Assembly: GCA_947471745.1 (NCBI GenBank)
Contig: CANJKZ010000536.1
Coordinates: forward strand, 310,001-374,000
Direction of reading: 5' to 3'
Source: Closterium sp. Naga37s-1
Taxonomy: Eukaryota > Streptophyta > Zygnematophyceae > Desmidiales > Closteriaceae
Length of the DNA stretch: 64,000 nt
Below the pieces are notes generated by a model. The model searched no databases. It was not told the origin of the DNA and worked only from the letters and a program-made list of their open reading frames with translations. Position 1 is the stretch's first letter. Every line of letters starts with the position of its first letter. A program made the translations under genes and the position numbers. Positions 20,889 to 42,400 of the stretch are shown here, piece after piece.

Positions 20889-23800
20889 TCACCATGCATC
20901 CATGAGGGCATTGACTGCCAGCAACACGTTTGGCCTTCTCAACAATTCCTGCACACACATGTACAAACGTAAACACGCGCACATGCACACACGCGCACAT
21001 GCACATATGCACACATGCGCACATGCACATATGCATACACGCGCACATGCACATATGCATACATGCGCACATGCACATATGCATATATGCGCAGATGCAC
21101 ATATGCATACATGTGCAGATGCACATATGCATACATACACACATGCATGCACACATCCACATGTGTTGACGAACATCAAGCAATGAAGGACGGGAGCAAG
21201 GAGCGGGAAGGATGTAGCAAGAAAAGATGAGCGGGAAGGATGTAGCAAGAAAAGTTGAGCGGGAAGGATGTAGCACGAAAAGATGAGCGGGAAGGATGTA
21301 GCAAGAAAAGATGAGCGGGAAGGATGTAGCGAGACGGCTGTGAATGCCGGAACTGCATAATCCAGGCAACCATGTATGCCCCTTGCTATTCTTCATTGCA
21401 CGCATGATGTGATGGGTGATGGGCGCATACCTGTTGCATGGCATGCATGGCCACATACCTGTCGGATGGCATGTGAGGGTACATGCGGCAGAACCTCCTC
21501 CACCTGAGCCACCATCGCTGCCATTCTCTCCTCATCCACCCCCATCCGCATCCCCATCCCCTACCCTCCCCCTCCCCCCCGTGCGCCTTCCCCTCCCCCT
21601 CCCCACAGGCCCCACCCTCTCCGCCTGCCCCTCACCTCCTCTCCCCCTCCTCCTCCCGCCACTCCCCCCCTTCCTTCTTCCCTCCCTCCTGCCGCTGCCC
21701 CTACTATTGGTTGCACAGGCGCCCCCCCTTCCCCTCCTGCTCCCCCTCCCCCTATCCCCCGGTCCGCCCCGCTCCCTGCCCCCTCTTCCCCCACATGTCT
21801 TGCCCTCCCGCTCCCCCCTCCTCTGAACCGTATTCCCCTTAGCGAAATGGAAGAGGAGAAAAACCGGCCTCCCCCAATCCCCCTCTCCCCCCCTTCCTGC
21901 CGCTCCCCTCCCCCCATCCCCCCACCGCCCCCCTCCCCACGCTGCCCCTCTCCCCCCTGATCCCTCCCATGCCCCACCCTTGCTCCCCCCCCCTGACCTG
22001 CATCCCCACCCCACACCGGATCCACTCCCCTCCCCACATCCCCCCCTCCCCCTTGCCCCCACCCACCCCCCCAATCACCCTCCTGAGCAGGCTGATTCGC
22101 AGCAACCCCAGCAGCAGCAGCAGCAGGGGGGGGCTGGGGCGGAGGGGAGAGAGACGAGAGCACGTTGGGGGGAAGGCTATCAAGCGGGCGGCGGCAGGTG
22201 GGGCAGGAGTAGGGCGCTTGTGACCCATGCTCTAACCAACTCCGCAGGCAGGACAAGTGAAACAGGTGCCCGCAGGGGAGGCGCTTGGCCGATGATAATG
22301 GTTCACGGCAAATGGCACAGTCGTCCGCAAAAGCGGTGATTTGGGCTGGAGTGGCGTCGGGGAAGGTAGAGCGGAGGAGGCGGAGGGCGGCGTGCCAACG
22401 AAGGAAGCCGGCCACACGCTTGGAGAGGGCGGCGAGGAGTGTCCGTATGTTGAAGACGAGCACGAGGTCGATGACTGAGAAGGAGAAGCCGCGGATGAGC
22501 AGCACGAGTGCGCAGTGTGCGAGGGTGAGGAGCGTGGAGGAGGCGTCTGCTGTGAAGGATACGTTGAAGAGCAGCCAGGAGCGCAGCTCCGCCCACTCAC
22601 AGGAGGCCAGCAGGGCTGTGGGGGAGGGGTGGAGGCGAGGGGAGAGAGACAAGAGGAACAAAGAGCAGAGACAAGGGAGGAAAAGAGAGGGTACATTTGA
22701 GTGGGCTGAGGCGGCTGTTGCAGTGCGTGAGGGTGAGGAGCGTGGAGGAGGCGTCTGCGGTGAATGAGACGTTGAAGAGCAGCCAGGAGCGCAGCTCCGC
22801 CCACTCACAGGAGGCCAGCAGGGCTGTTGGGGGAGTGGGGGGGAGAGGGAGGGAGGCAGGGGGAGGAAGACAAGAGGAAGGAAGAGACAAGAGAAGAGAA
22901 AAGAGCAGAGAAAAGAGAGGAGAAGAGAGGGTAGATTTGAGTGCCTGAGGTGGGTGTTGCAGAGTGCGAGGGCGAGGAGCGTGGACTAGGTGTCTGCGGT
23001 GGCGGTGAATGCCACGTTGAAGAGCAGCCAGGAGCGCAGCTCCGCCCACTCACAGGATGCCAGGAGGGCTGTGAGGGAGGGGGGATTGGGGGGGTGAGAG
23101 GGGGGAGAATGGAGAGAGGAGAAAATCAGTGAATATGACATAATTTGAGAAGCATTCACGCTGTTAGAAGTGCCGCTCCCATCCAGCATGGTTGGTGGAG
23201 AGGGGAGGGTGAGGCCAAGCAGAGGGAGATAAAACAGCGGCGAGTATAGTGAAAGGAGCAAAAACAGCAACCGAGACAGGCTCGATAGCCTGAAACAACC
23301 TGCTTCCACGCAGCCTCCAGCCACCTCGGCTCCTTGATAGTGAGCGGCCCAAGTCCTATCACCCACCCACCACGCCATCTGGTCACAGCCCACCACTCCT
23401 TCTGGTCACCCCGGCAGGCCTTACAGGTGAGCGGCAGGGCGGGCGGCAGGTGCGCAGAGATGAGGTCTGAATGAGCCTCGAGCAGATGCACGCAGTAGTG
23501 CAGCAACGTCTGGTGATGAGGAGTGAGAGGTTTGTGGGGAAATGAGGAGGGATGGGGTGGAGGAGTTGGGGGAACGGATGGGGAGAGGGAATGGGGGAAC
23601 ATGAGGGCGGAGAGAAGTCGAATGGGCGTCGATCAGGTGCACGCAGTAACGCAGCACCGCCTGGGGAGAGGGGGAATGGGGGAGGGGAGATGGGGAGGAG
23701 AATGGGCGGCAGGGAAGGAATGGGGAGCCTGGCGGCATGGGGGCATGGCATGGGTGGGTGGGGCATGGGTGGGTGGGGCATGGGTGGGTGGGGCATGGGT

Positions 23801-26343
23801 GGGTGGGGCATGGGTGGGTCGGCATGGGTGGGTGGGGCATGGGTGGGTGGGGCATGGGTGGGTGGGGCATGGTCGGGTGGGGCATGGGCATGGGCGGGTG
23901 GGGCATGGAGGCATGGGGTATGGAGGTTTGTGTGGATGGGGTGATGGGCGCATGGGAGCATGGTTGCATTCACCTGCGTGGTGTCGATGGCGATGACGAG
24001 CGGCTCATAGGCGAAGAGCAGCCCCACGGAGAGGGCATGGAGGGATGGGCGGATGGGGTGCATGGGGGCAGGCATGGAGGGGAAGAGTGCACTCCCTCCT
24101 GATTGGTACGTAGGAGCCTGGTGTTGCACTGACCTGCGTGGTGTCGATGGCGATCACGAGGGGCTCATAGGCGAAGAGCAGCCCCACGGAGAGGCGCGGC
24201 CAGGGCGACATGACATTGCGCGAGGCGGATGGGGAGGAGGCGGGGGACGCCGGGGCGAAGAAAGGCAGCAGACACACGGCACTGGCGGGCGGAGGGAGGG
24301 AGAGGGGGAGGAGAGGTGAGTGGGAATAAGGAAGAAAGCGACTGGAGGGCACATGCACGGCGCGCATATACAAGCAGGTAAACCCCGTGGAGCAGCATGC
24401 ATATACTACAGCAGCAAAGAGCCAGGCGAGGAGAGGAGAGGAGAAGGCACAGGGCGCTCACAGCAGCAGGTTGGCGAGCAGCACGAGCAGCAGCAGGGCG
24501 AGCGAGCGAGGAGGGGTGTGCAGAGGGTGATGACTATTGATGCGCCTCAAAGGGCACGGAGTGGAGAGGGCACACTGAACTCACAGCAGCAGGTTGGCGA
24601 GCAGCACGAGCAGCAGCAGGGCGAGCGTGCGCAGGTGCGAGGAGGGGCTCGCGGAAGGGGATGCACTCAGGCGCTGCGATCGCTCCTTGCCCACCACTCC
24701 GAACATCTGAAAGAGGGGGGAGGGGAAGGGGGGCGGGGGTTGAAAGAATGGCGGACACGAGGTGGGGGAACGGGTGCGCTGGCAGGATGGAGGATGGGAA
24801 GAGGAAATGGGTAGGCAGGAAGAGGAAATGGGTAGGCAGGAAGAGGAAATGGGTAGGCAGGAAGAGGAAATGGGTAGGCAGGAAGAGGAAATGGGTAGGC
24901 AGGAAGAGGAAATGGGTGAGAGAGTGGGCGCGCAAGTGGGGGGGAGAGAGGGGGCCATGTGGGTGCTCGGTAGAACAGGGGATCGTGCTTGAGGCGGGAG
25001 TGGGCCCCGCCTTGATGGCCGTGACAGCGGCAAACCACAGCAGCACAGCAGCCACGCGGCTCTTGAGGCGGCATTGGGGCCTGCGACTGGGGACTGCGAC
25101 CCTGCTGGGTCCGGGACGACCGCTCACCTTGATGGCGGTGACCGCGGCGAACCACAGCAGCCACACGGGCTGCAGCACCAGCACGTCCACCAGCGATAGC
25201 AGCAGCAGCAGCTGTTGGGGGGATGGAAGGGAGGCGTATGATAAGGGGCACGTGGAGAGGCGGAAGTGGTGCGGGACGGGGAGATGAGGAAGGCGGGGAA
25301 AGTTGCGCCAGGACACCATTGGCAGTGGGAACGTGATAAAAGTGTAGTTTTGAGACGTCTCAAAATTACACTGTTATGACATGGACACCATTGGCAGAGG
25401 GAAGGCGCGTGGCGGATGGCGACGAGGGGTTGGTGCAACCACGGCAAAGCGGAGAACTCAACTTGAAGGGGATTTGCGTATAGAAGCTGGGCTTGAAGGG
25501 CGGTAAGGGGGTTTCACCTTGAAGGAGAAGTGGCCGATGAGTCGCACCTTGAAGGAGAAGTGGCCGATGAGTCGCTCCGCCAGCTTGTGCATCTCCAGCA
25601 GCGATAGCTCTCCCAGAAACAACTCCTGTGCACCGCACAGCACCACACCGCACCAAGGGCAGCGCCACAGCCGACATAGGCACGGGGAGGGAAGTATATG
25701 AGAGCTGGAAACTGATAAGGATGAAATATCCAAGTTCCTCTCCCGTTTCCTTCTCCCCTCCTTTTCCACCCTCTCTCTTTCCCGTACTGCCCTACCTTTT
25801 CCCCCCTCCTCCCTCTCTTTCCCGCGCTTTCCCCCCCCCTGCGCGCACCTTAGCGCCGACGACGCCGAGGAGCAGCGCGCAGAGCAGCAGGTTGTAGAGC
25901 GCGGCGGCGGACTCGACGGACTCCGACATGTGGCGGAACGACGCCAGCCACAGCGCCGACGCGTCCACCGCCGGCCCCTCAGACGCCGCCACGTGTCCCG
26001 CTCCCGCCTGCTCGCTCCCCTGCCTCCCCTCCGCCGCAGTCACCTCGCCTCCCTCCGCCCGCGCGCCCTCCCGCCCCGCGCTGCCGCTCGCTGCTGCGGT
26101 CACCGCCACCACCGCCGGTTGCTCCGCTGCCGCCTCGGGAATCTGCGCAGCGGATGCCGCCGGGGCGGGAGGACACGCCTGCAGGTGCGCCGGCAGGAGC
26201 GGCGCAGAGGCGGGCCATTGGCGGGCGAGCGAGTGTGCGCCGTGCTGCAGGTGCGCGTGCATGATGATGAGGTGCAGCCCGAAACACACGGCGCTCAGCG
26301 CCGCGTACGCCGCCAGCGCGCCCGCCACCCACACGCGCGACAT
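20889..26343 (-). CDS. RIN2/RIN3-like membrane RING-CUE E3 ubiquitin ligase (AMFR/gp78 family)
   Basis: Multi-pass membrane E3 ligase; plant RIN2/RIN3 are relatives of the ERAD ligase gp78/AMFR. Solid exons: 25849-26343, 25548-25625, 25128-25211, 24585-24706, 24134-24281, 23410-23509, then one starting at 22615 that runs into the RING. Hydrophobic segments include GALAAYAALSAVCFGLHLII, VWLLWFAAVTAIK, LALLLLVLLANLLL and SVGLLFAYEPLVIA. LVLVFNIRTLLAALSKRV precedes a RING-H2 (CAICREP, PCGHLFHLSCLRSWL, CPTCRRPL). A CUE domain is split between an exon ending at 21459 (MVAQVEEVLPHVPSHAIRQ) and the last exon 20889-20948 (ELLRRPNVLLAVNALMDAW). The RING-to-CUE linker is unresolved: a Gly-rich stretch contains an in-frame TAG at 21561-21563, so an intron must lie there or the CUE is cut off. 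An in-frame ATG 33 bases upstream (26376) is an alternative start. Several exons are echoed in the introns. Confidence 0.85.
20949..21150. repeat. CA/TG-rich minisatellite in the last RIN intron
   Basis: Diverged copies of a roughly 24-bp unit built on ACATGCACATATGCATAC. The array begins right at the CACACAC side of the last exon's acceptor. Confidence 0.8.
21201..21331. repeat. 28-bp minisatellite in a RIN intron
   Basis: About five near-identical copies of a unit beginning GATGAGCGGGAAGGATGTAG followed by CAAGAAAA. The copies differ at single bases (for example CAAG, CACG, CGAG). Confidence 0.85.
21425..21460 (-). repeat. Echo of the CUE-exon donor
   Basis: The exon end with its donor, CATGCCATCCGACAG|GTATG, is repeated about 30 bases downstream as CATGCCATGCAACAG|GTATG. 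This gives two possible donors. Confidence 0.65.
22562..23071 (-). repeat. Three copies of the RIN exon encoding ALLASCEWAELRSWLLFNV
   Basis: The 5' part of the exon that leads into the RING occurs three times with its acceptor: real copy from 22615 downward, and echoes ending near 22827 and 23069. All encode LLASCEWAELRSWLLFNV; the copies also share the following TLLTL-type sequence to different extents. Spacing is about 210 and 240 bases. Purine-rich GAGAGA sequence separates them. Only the copy nearest the RING continues into the next transmembrane segment. Confidence 0.9.
23618..24040 (-). repeat. Echoes of RIN exons 5 and 6 plus a GCATGGGTGGGTGGG array
   Basis: Positions 23618-23662 resemble the start of exon 6 (LRYCVHLIDAHS against LLHYCVHLLEAHS). 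Positions 23970-24035 copy the end of exon 5 (LSVGLLFAYEPLVIAIDTTQ, identical at protein level) with its donor. Between them, at 23745-23900, lie about nine copies of a 16-bp GCATGGGTGGGTGGGG unit. Confidence 0.85.
24455..24513 (-). repeat. Echo of the RIN exon 4 3' end
   Basis: This segment repeats the hydrophobic end of exon 4 (LALLLLVLLANLLL with donor GTGAG). The real exon is 24585-24706. Confidence 0.85.
24799..24913. repeat. 21-bp minisatellite in RIN intron 3
   Basis: About 5.5 nearly perfect copies of a unit beginning GAAGAGGAAATGGGTAGGCA. Because 21 is divisible by three, it reads as short peptide repeats in every frame without being coding. Confidence 0.9.
25008..25050 (-). repeat. 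Echo of the RIN exon 3 3' end
   Basis: Copies the last codons of exon 3 (LLWFAAVTAIK), but where the real exon ends AAG|GTGAGC this copy reads AAGGCGGGGC, so the donor is degraded or GC-type. Confidence 0.8.
25516..25575 (-). repeat. 30-bp in-frame duplication at the end of RIN exon 2
   Basis: Two tandem copies of a 30-bp segment encode RLIGHFSFK and each ends AAG|GTG. Splicing at 25548 or at 25518 both keep the frame, differing by ten residues (VRLIGHFSFK). Confidence 0.85.
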
Positions 26344-27544
26344 CGCTCCGCCCCTCCCCGCGCCCGCTCCACTCAACTCCCTCCGCCTCGTGCCGTGGCG
26401 CGTCTGCTTGAGTATTCCCCGCTAAACTAGTGCCTGACGAACGATATAACACCTGCTAATACCTGCTAATAGCTGCTGGTAGTTGCTAATTTGTTTCACG
26501 CGACTGGCCTACGAGCCGACATTTTGCTGCTAAAGGCGGCCCTTCTATCATCGTTCGCTCCTCTCCTCGTTTTGGCAGCGACCATCGGAGACAGCAATGT
26601 ATATCCCTACACGCTATCGGTATGCCGACAACAGTCGACGATGGCGATGACCCACGACGATACAAGCGACCTTGGACGACTCAAACGACAGCGCGCACGC
26701 GAAACTATAACACACACACTGGAACCGCGGCAAGCGGCAGGGAAGCGCACGACATGAAGGCGAGGGATGAATTGACGATACGCTATTTGCGATGTACAAC
26801 GCATCTACACATAGATGTCAAGAGCGAGAAGCAGACTCGAAGCTAGATATTCTGTCGGTTCTCGGGTGCATTTGGATTTGGATGGAGGTTGGCGCGCAGA
26901 GCAAGCGAGTTCGTTCCAGCCTGCACGACTGCTGCACCTCACCCCACTTTCATCCATCTCCCTCACAAGCTGGGAGTTTCCGCTCTCGTTCCCCGCGAGC
27001 GATCGATGTTGGCGGACACGAATAGGTGGAGCAGAGGAACCCCCCCAACACGCTTGACCCTGAGAAATCGCGCGCTAGCCTCTTCCGCTCCTCCTCCTTC
27101 CTCCCTTTCTCCCTCCCCGCCAACGCTTTCCGCCAGAGCCAAGTTCCCGCCAACAGAGCATGAACCCACGAGGCAGGCATGCGCTCGGTTCCGCCCGCCC
27201 TCGGGGTTGGCTGGTTGGGAATTCCGCCGTGTCGCACAGGTTTCAACACACGCACCCCTCATGCGAACCATTTCTTGACGACTGACTGAACCAGTCACAT
27301 CGCTGTGCGACATTGCCGAGTGGTTGACCCAGTCCGATGGATCGCCCACATTCGCACGACCACTCTGCTAGGAGGACCATGCGTTTCGTCAGGGAAAGCG
27401 AATTTCGGTGGGAAAGATCAAACCGAAAATCGTTATAGACAGCTTCGTAAAACTATATCGAATTAGAACTACGACCATACAAAAGAATATAGTGCTTCAT
27501 ATCGAAGCACTAACACTACCTAGCATGCTACTGATTTGCTAAAT
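26344..27544. other. Spacer between RIN 5' end and ALY 3' end
   Basis: Both flanking genes are on the minus strand. The region should hold the RIN promoter and the ALY 3' UTR. It is less repetitive than the flanking introns. No gene is recognisable. Confidence 0.5.
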
Positions 27545-38774
<11,230 letters not shown>

Positions 38775-39473
38775 GGCTGACCGCGCCCCGCTACCCGCTA
38801 AGTCACGATTCACGGCGCGACATCGCGAGAATAATTATCGTTTAGCTAAGCGGAAACTCTGTCTCATACCGAAGGCTGACAGTAAGCGAGGCGCGGAACT
38901 AAAAAGGTTAATTACAATTGGTGTGAAAAGTCGGGCAACAAGTTCAGCCAGGCGAGGCAAGCGCATCTAAGGGAAGTTGGCTGAAGTGAGGCACAAGGGA
39001 GGCGACGGTACTGTGCTGTGCTGCAGCAGGGACAGGCAGAGTGGAAGTGATGGAACAGGTGAGGGGATAGGGGAGGAAGAAAGTAGAGGAGCAAGACGCG
39101 GCACAAGCAAGGAAGCAAGCAGGCAAGCAACCAACCACCCGTTTATCCCTCGGGATTGCCTTTCCGCGTCTTTCCGCCCCTCACCTGCCCACAGCAAATT
39201 TGAATCAAACCCTCAGCGCGCTCTGCCCCGTACCTGCGAATTCGCGGGAAATCGCCACCTTCGCTTTAGTTACATTAGCGAGAATGGTGGAATACTTCGA
39301 TAGCCGTAGCTGATTGTAAAAGATTCTCTCGAAAAAATGCCAAGGGGAGCAATGAAACAATCCACTCTTTTTATAATTTCTTACAAAATCACAAGCACTG
39401 CAGGTGCTATTCTCATGCAAAATACACAAAAACTGATCAACAAAACCCTTAATTTAAAAAGTGAGGTAGACAA
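38775..39473. other. Spacer between ALY 5' end and CAO 3' end
   Basis: Tandem minus-strand neighbours. The region should include the ALY promoter and the CAO 3' UTR, and is AT-rich from 39300 onwards. I see no additional gene. Confidence 0.5.
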
Positions 39474-42400
39474 TCATTCTTGGGCAGCTGCCTCTATCTC
39501 ATTGCGCCATCTCCGGTAGTGCACGCCTAGCTTGTCATAAAGTACAGGATGGTTCCACACATTCGCACCCCGTCGCATCCTGTCCTGCTGCCCTACAACC
39601 AAACGCAAGTCCTCATCCAGCACCTGCTCAAGCATTGGCGGACAAAAAGAACATTTGGTCAGTCCTAAGCAAGGATATTCACAAGTAGCTGTATATGGAA
39701 GATGGCGTTACTGGAGATGGTGCTGAAATAATGCTGAAAACGTGGAGGCCAAAGCTCACCTGGTTAGCCAAAGACTTCCACAATCTGTCGATGAAAGGCA
39801 CAAACTTGACCCACTGGGCGAAGTCAAGCCCCATGCGGTAGAGCAGCCGTGTCTTGCCGCGTGACGACGGCAGGCAGGCGTGCAGCTGGTACAGATGCTG
39901 CGTGCACTCCTGCGCGCTGGCCTCCCCCTCCAGCTGGCCCGGCTTGACGAGCCCGATGGTGGACACCACCATGCAGGGCGGGCGGAACTCCATGGCGATG
40001 GGGTATGGGTCCCAGTGGCCCTGCAGCGCTTGCGTTGCTGCCGCCTTGAAACGGACCAGGCTGCCACAGGGAAGCACAGAGGAGAGGACAAGAGAAGAAC
40101 GATGTTAACCTCCCAGGCGGTAAGAGCAGTCAAGTGCAGAGGGGGCAAGGCAAGGGCACACACTGACCTGGGGACGGACCAGCCCTTGGCGAAGGTGGTG
40201 GTGTGTGTGAAGGGCGCGTGGGCGAGGTCCAGGAGGTTCTCCACCAGCAGCCCGTGCTCCACCGGCAGCTCTATCACTATCTGCAGGGGGGCAGCACAGC
40301 AGCACGAGGAGGGCAGGCAGGCAGAGGTGCATTTGAGCATCGCAGCACACCACAGCAAGCAGGCAGTGGTGCACACGAGCAGGTTTTAGCACAACAGCAC
40401 TGGGAGTTTTTCTCTGCTCTGGCAGGGACTGCAGCAGCACAGCCCTGAGGCTCACCTCAGCGTGCACGGTGTAGGAGGGCGGCGGCATGGTGGAGGGCAG
40501 CGTGTCGGTGGGCGTGGCGGTGCCGGGCCACACCCAGATCATGCCCTCGTGCTCCACACACGGCAGCGCTCGCACTCGCACGTTGGTGAGGCGCGTGGAC
40601 GGCATCTTGGTGCACTGCCCGTCCGGCTTGAACTCCCACCCTGCCAAGGGACAAACGGAGGGACGTGGGCTTAGGTACAGACAGACACCATATGACAAGG
40701 CAGGCTACAGCAGAAAGTGGTAACAACCAATTGCATGGGGTACATGTGAAAGAACTGAAGCCATACCGTGGTAGGGGCAGACAGCGTGGCCTTCCACCAC
40801 AGTGCCGATGGAGAGAGGGCATGCCCTGTGCGCACACTCGTCCCGGATGCACCCTGGCTTGCCGTCTGGGCCCCTGAACACCACCCACGGCTCCTCGAAG
40901 CAGTCAAACGGAATCTGTTGGAATGGCAGCGGGTGATGAGGATCATAACAACAGGTGGGGAGTGAGTGACATGCCACAAGGGACGGAGGCTAAAAATCAG
41001 CATGCCGGAAATGCCATATCTAACCTGGACGACCACTGTAAAGGGAACAGCGCCCACCATAGCCCACGGCATCTACCCCCACACATCCACGTCGCATGCA
41101 CCCCTGCACGAGCGTCCGCCACGCACCAGCGTGGAGGCGTCGACGTCTTTGGAGAAGGCGACGGGGAACCAGAAGTTCTTGAGCGTGGACGCGTACTTGG
41201 GCAGCGGCCCCGACGTGTCCAGCTTCGTGCGCCGCGGAGCCTTCCCCTTCCGCTTCCCCTTCGCCACGCGCCCCTGGGACGCCGCCGTCTCCGCGGCGCT
41301 CTGCAGCTCCGCAGGCTCCGCGGCCAGAATCGCCTCCGCCTTCTCCACCACCGCCAAGCTCCCCTCCGCGCGACCTGCGCTAGCACTCGGTGCGCTACCT
41401 TCCTCCGCATCCCCCTGGCTGCTGCTGGATTCCCTGGGAAGGGGGTCCACCACGCGCGTAGTCTCCACGAGCGACTCCAGCTCCGTCATCCGGTCCAGCG
41501 TCTGCCGCACGCGGGTCTCCGACGCGCGCACCTGCGCGCGCGCGGCGGCGAGCTCTTGCCGCATGTGCTGCAGCTGCTCCTCGAGAGACACGAGGGACTC
41601 GGTGTCTGACGTGGACTCCAACGACGCCACGAACACGCCCGCCGCTACCCGCCGAGCCTGCACGCGCACACGATGCCGTTAGCGCTACTGGCTCGCTACG
41701 TTACGATCACGACGCTACTGGCACTACTACGATGCGGTGATGAGAAAGGATGAGCGGAACACTGCTGTCTCGCACCTCGTCCTGCTCGTCGCTCTGATCG
41801 CCCCGCGGCACTCCAAACAGCTCCCCCGCGCTCTGCAATGCGTCCGCCACCGCGGGTGCTGGCCAATGCGCCACCTACGTTAACGGGAAGAGCAATGGAA
41901 TATGCGGCGATTAGGAACGGAATTATGGGAACAAGCAGCCTGGCGCAAATCGACTAGATCTGAATTAGCAGCACTCGTAACCAGCGACGGAATGACGAAT
42001 CCGGGTTACAAGGCGTGGCACGTGCGATTGCAAGGCAGGGAGGGTCAGCGATACCTGTGCTGCTGCTTTGCCCCCCGCGGCGCCAGATTGAGCCGCAATT
42101 AGACCAAACCGAAGATCAAAACCTGCCGCCTGGTCTGACCCATCCAACGACCCCTGAAATCGAGAATACGCGGTAAGGGACAAGTCTGATGTGAGAAAAC
42201 TGCGATGAGGCGAAGAGGAGTTAAAAAAGGGGGTAACGACTCAAAGGTTTACGAAGCAAAGGGACGTACGTTGAGGCCGGCGCAGAGATCTGGTAATAGC
42301 CCGGCAGCCGCGACGGTGGCCTCGAGCCAGACATGCGATCCACGTGCCTGCAGAGGCGGGGGCGATGAGAGAGGAGAGCGGTTGTGAGAGGGAACAGCAG

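Noticed and set aside
41073-41669. Independent CAO start just before exon 8
   Set aside because: The apparent start is a GTG, not ATG, in intron sequence. A TAA precedes it in frame and a clean CAG acceptor lies at 41658-41660.
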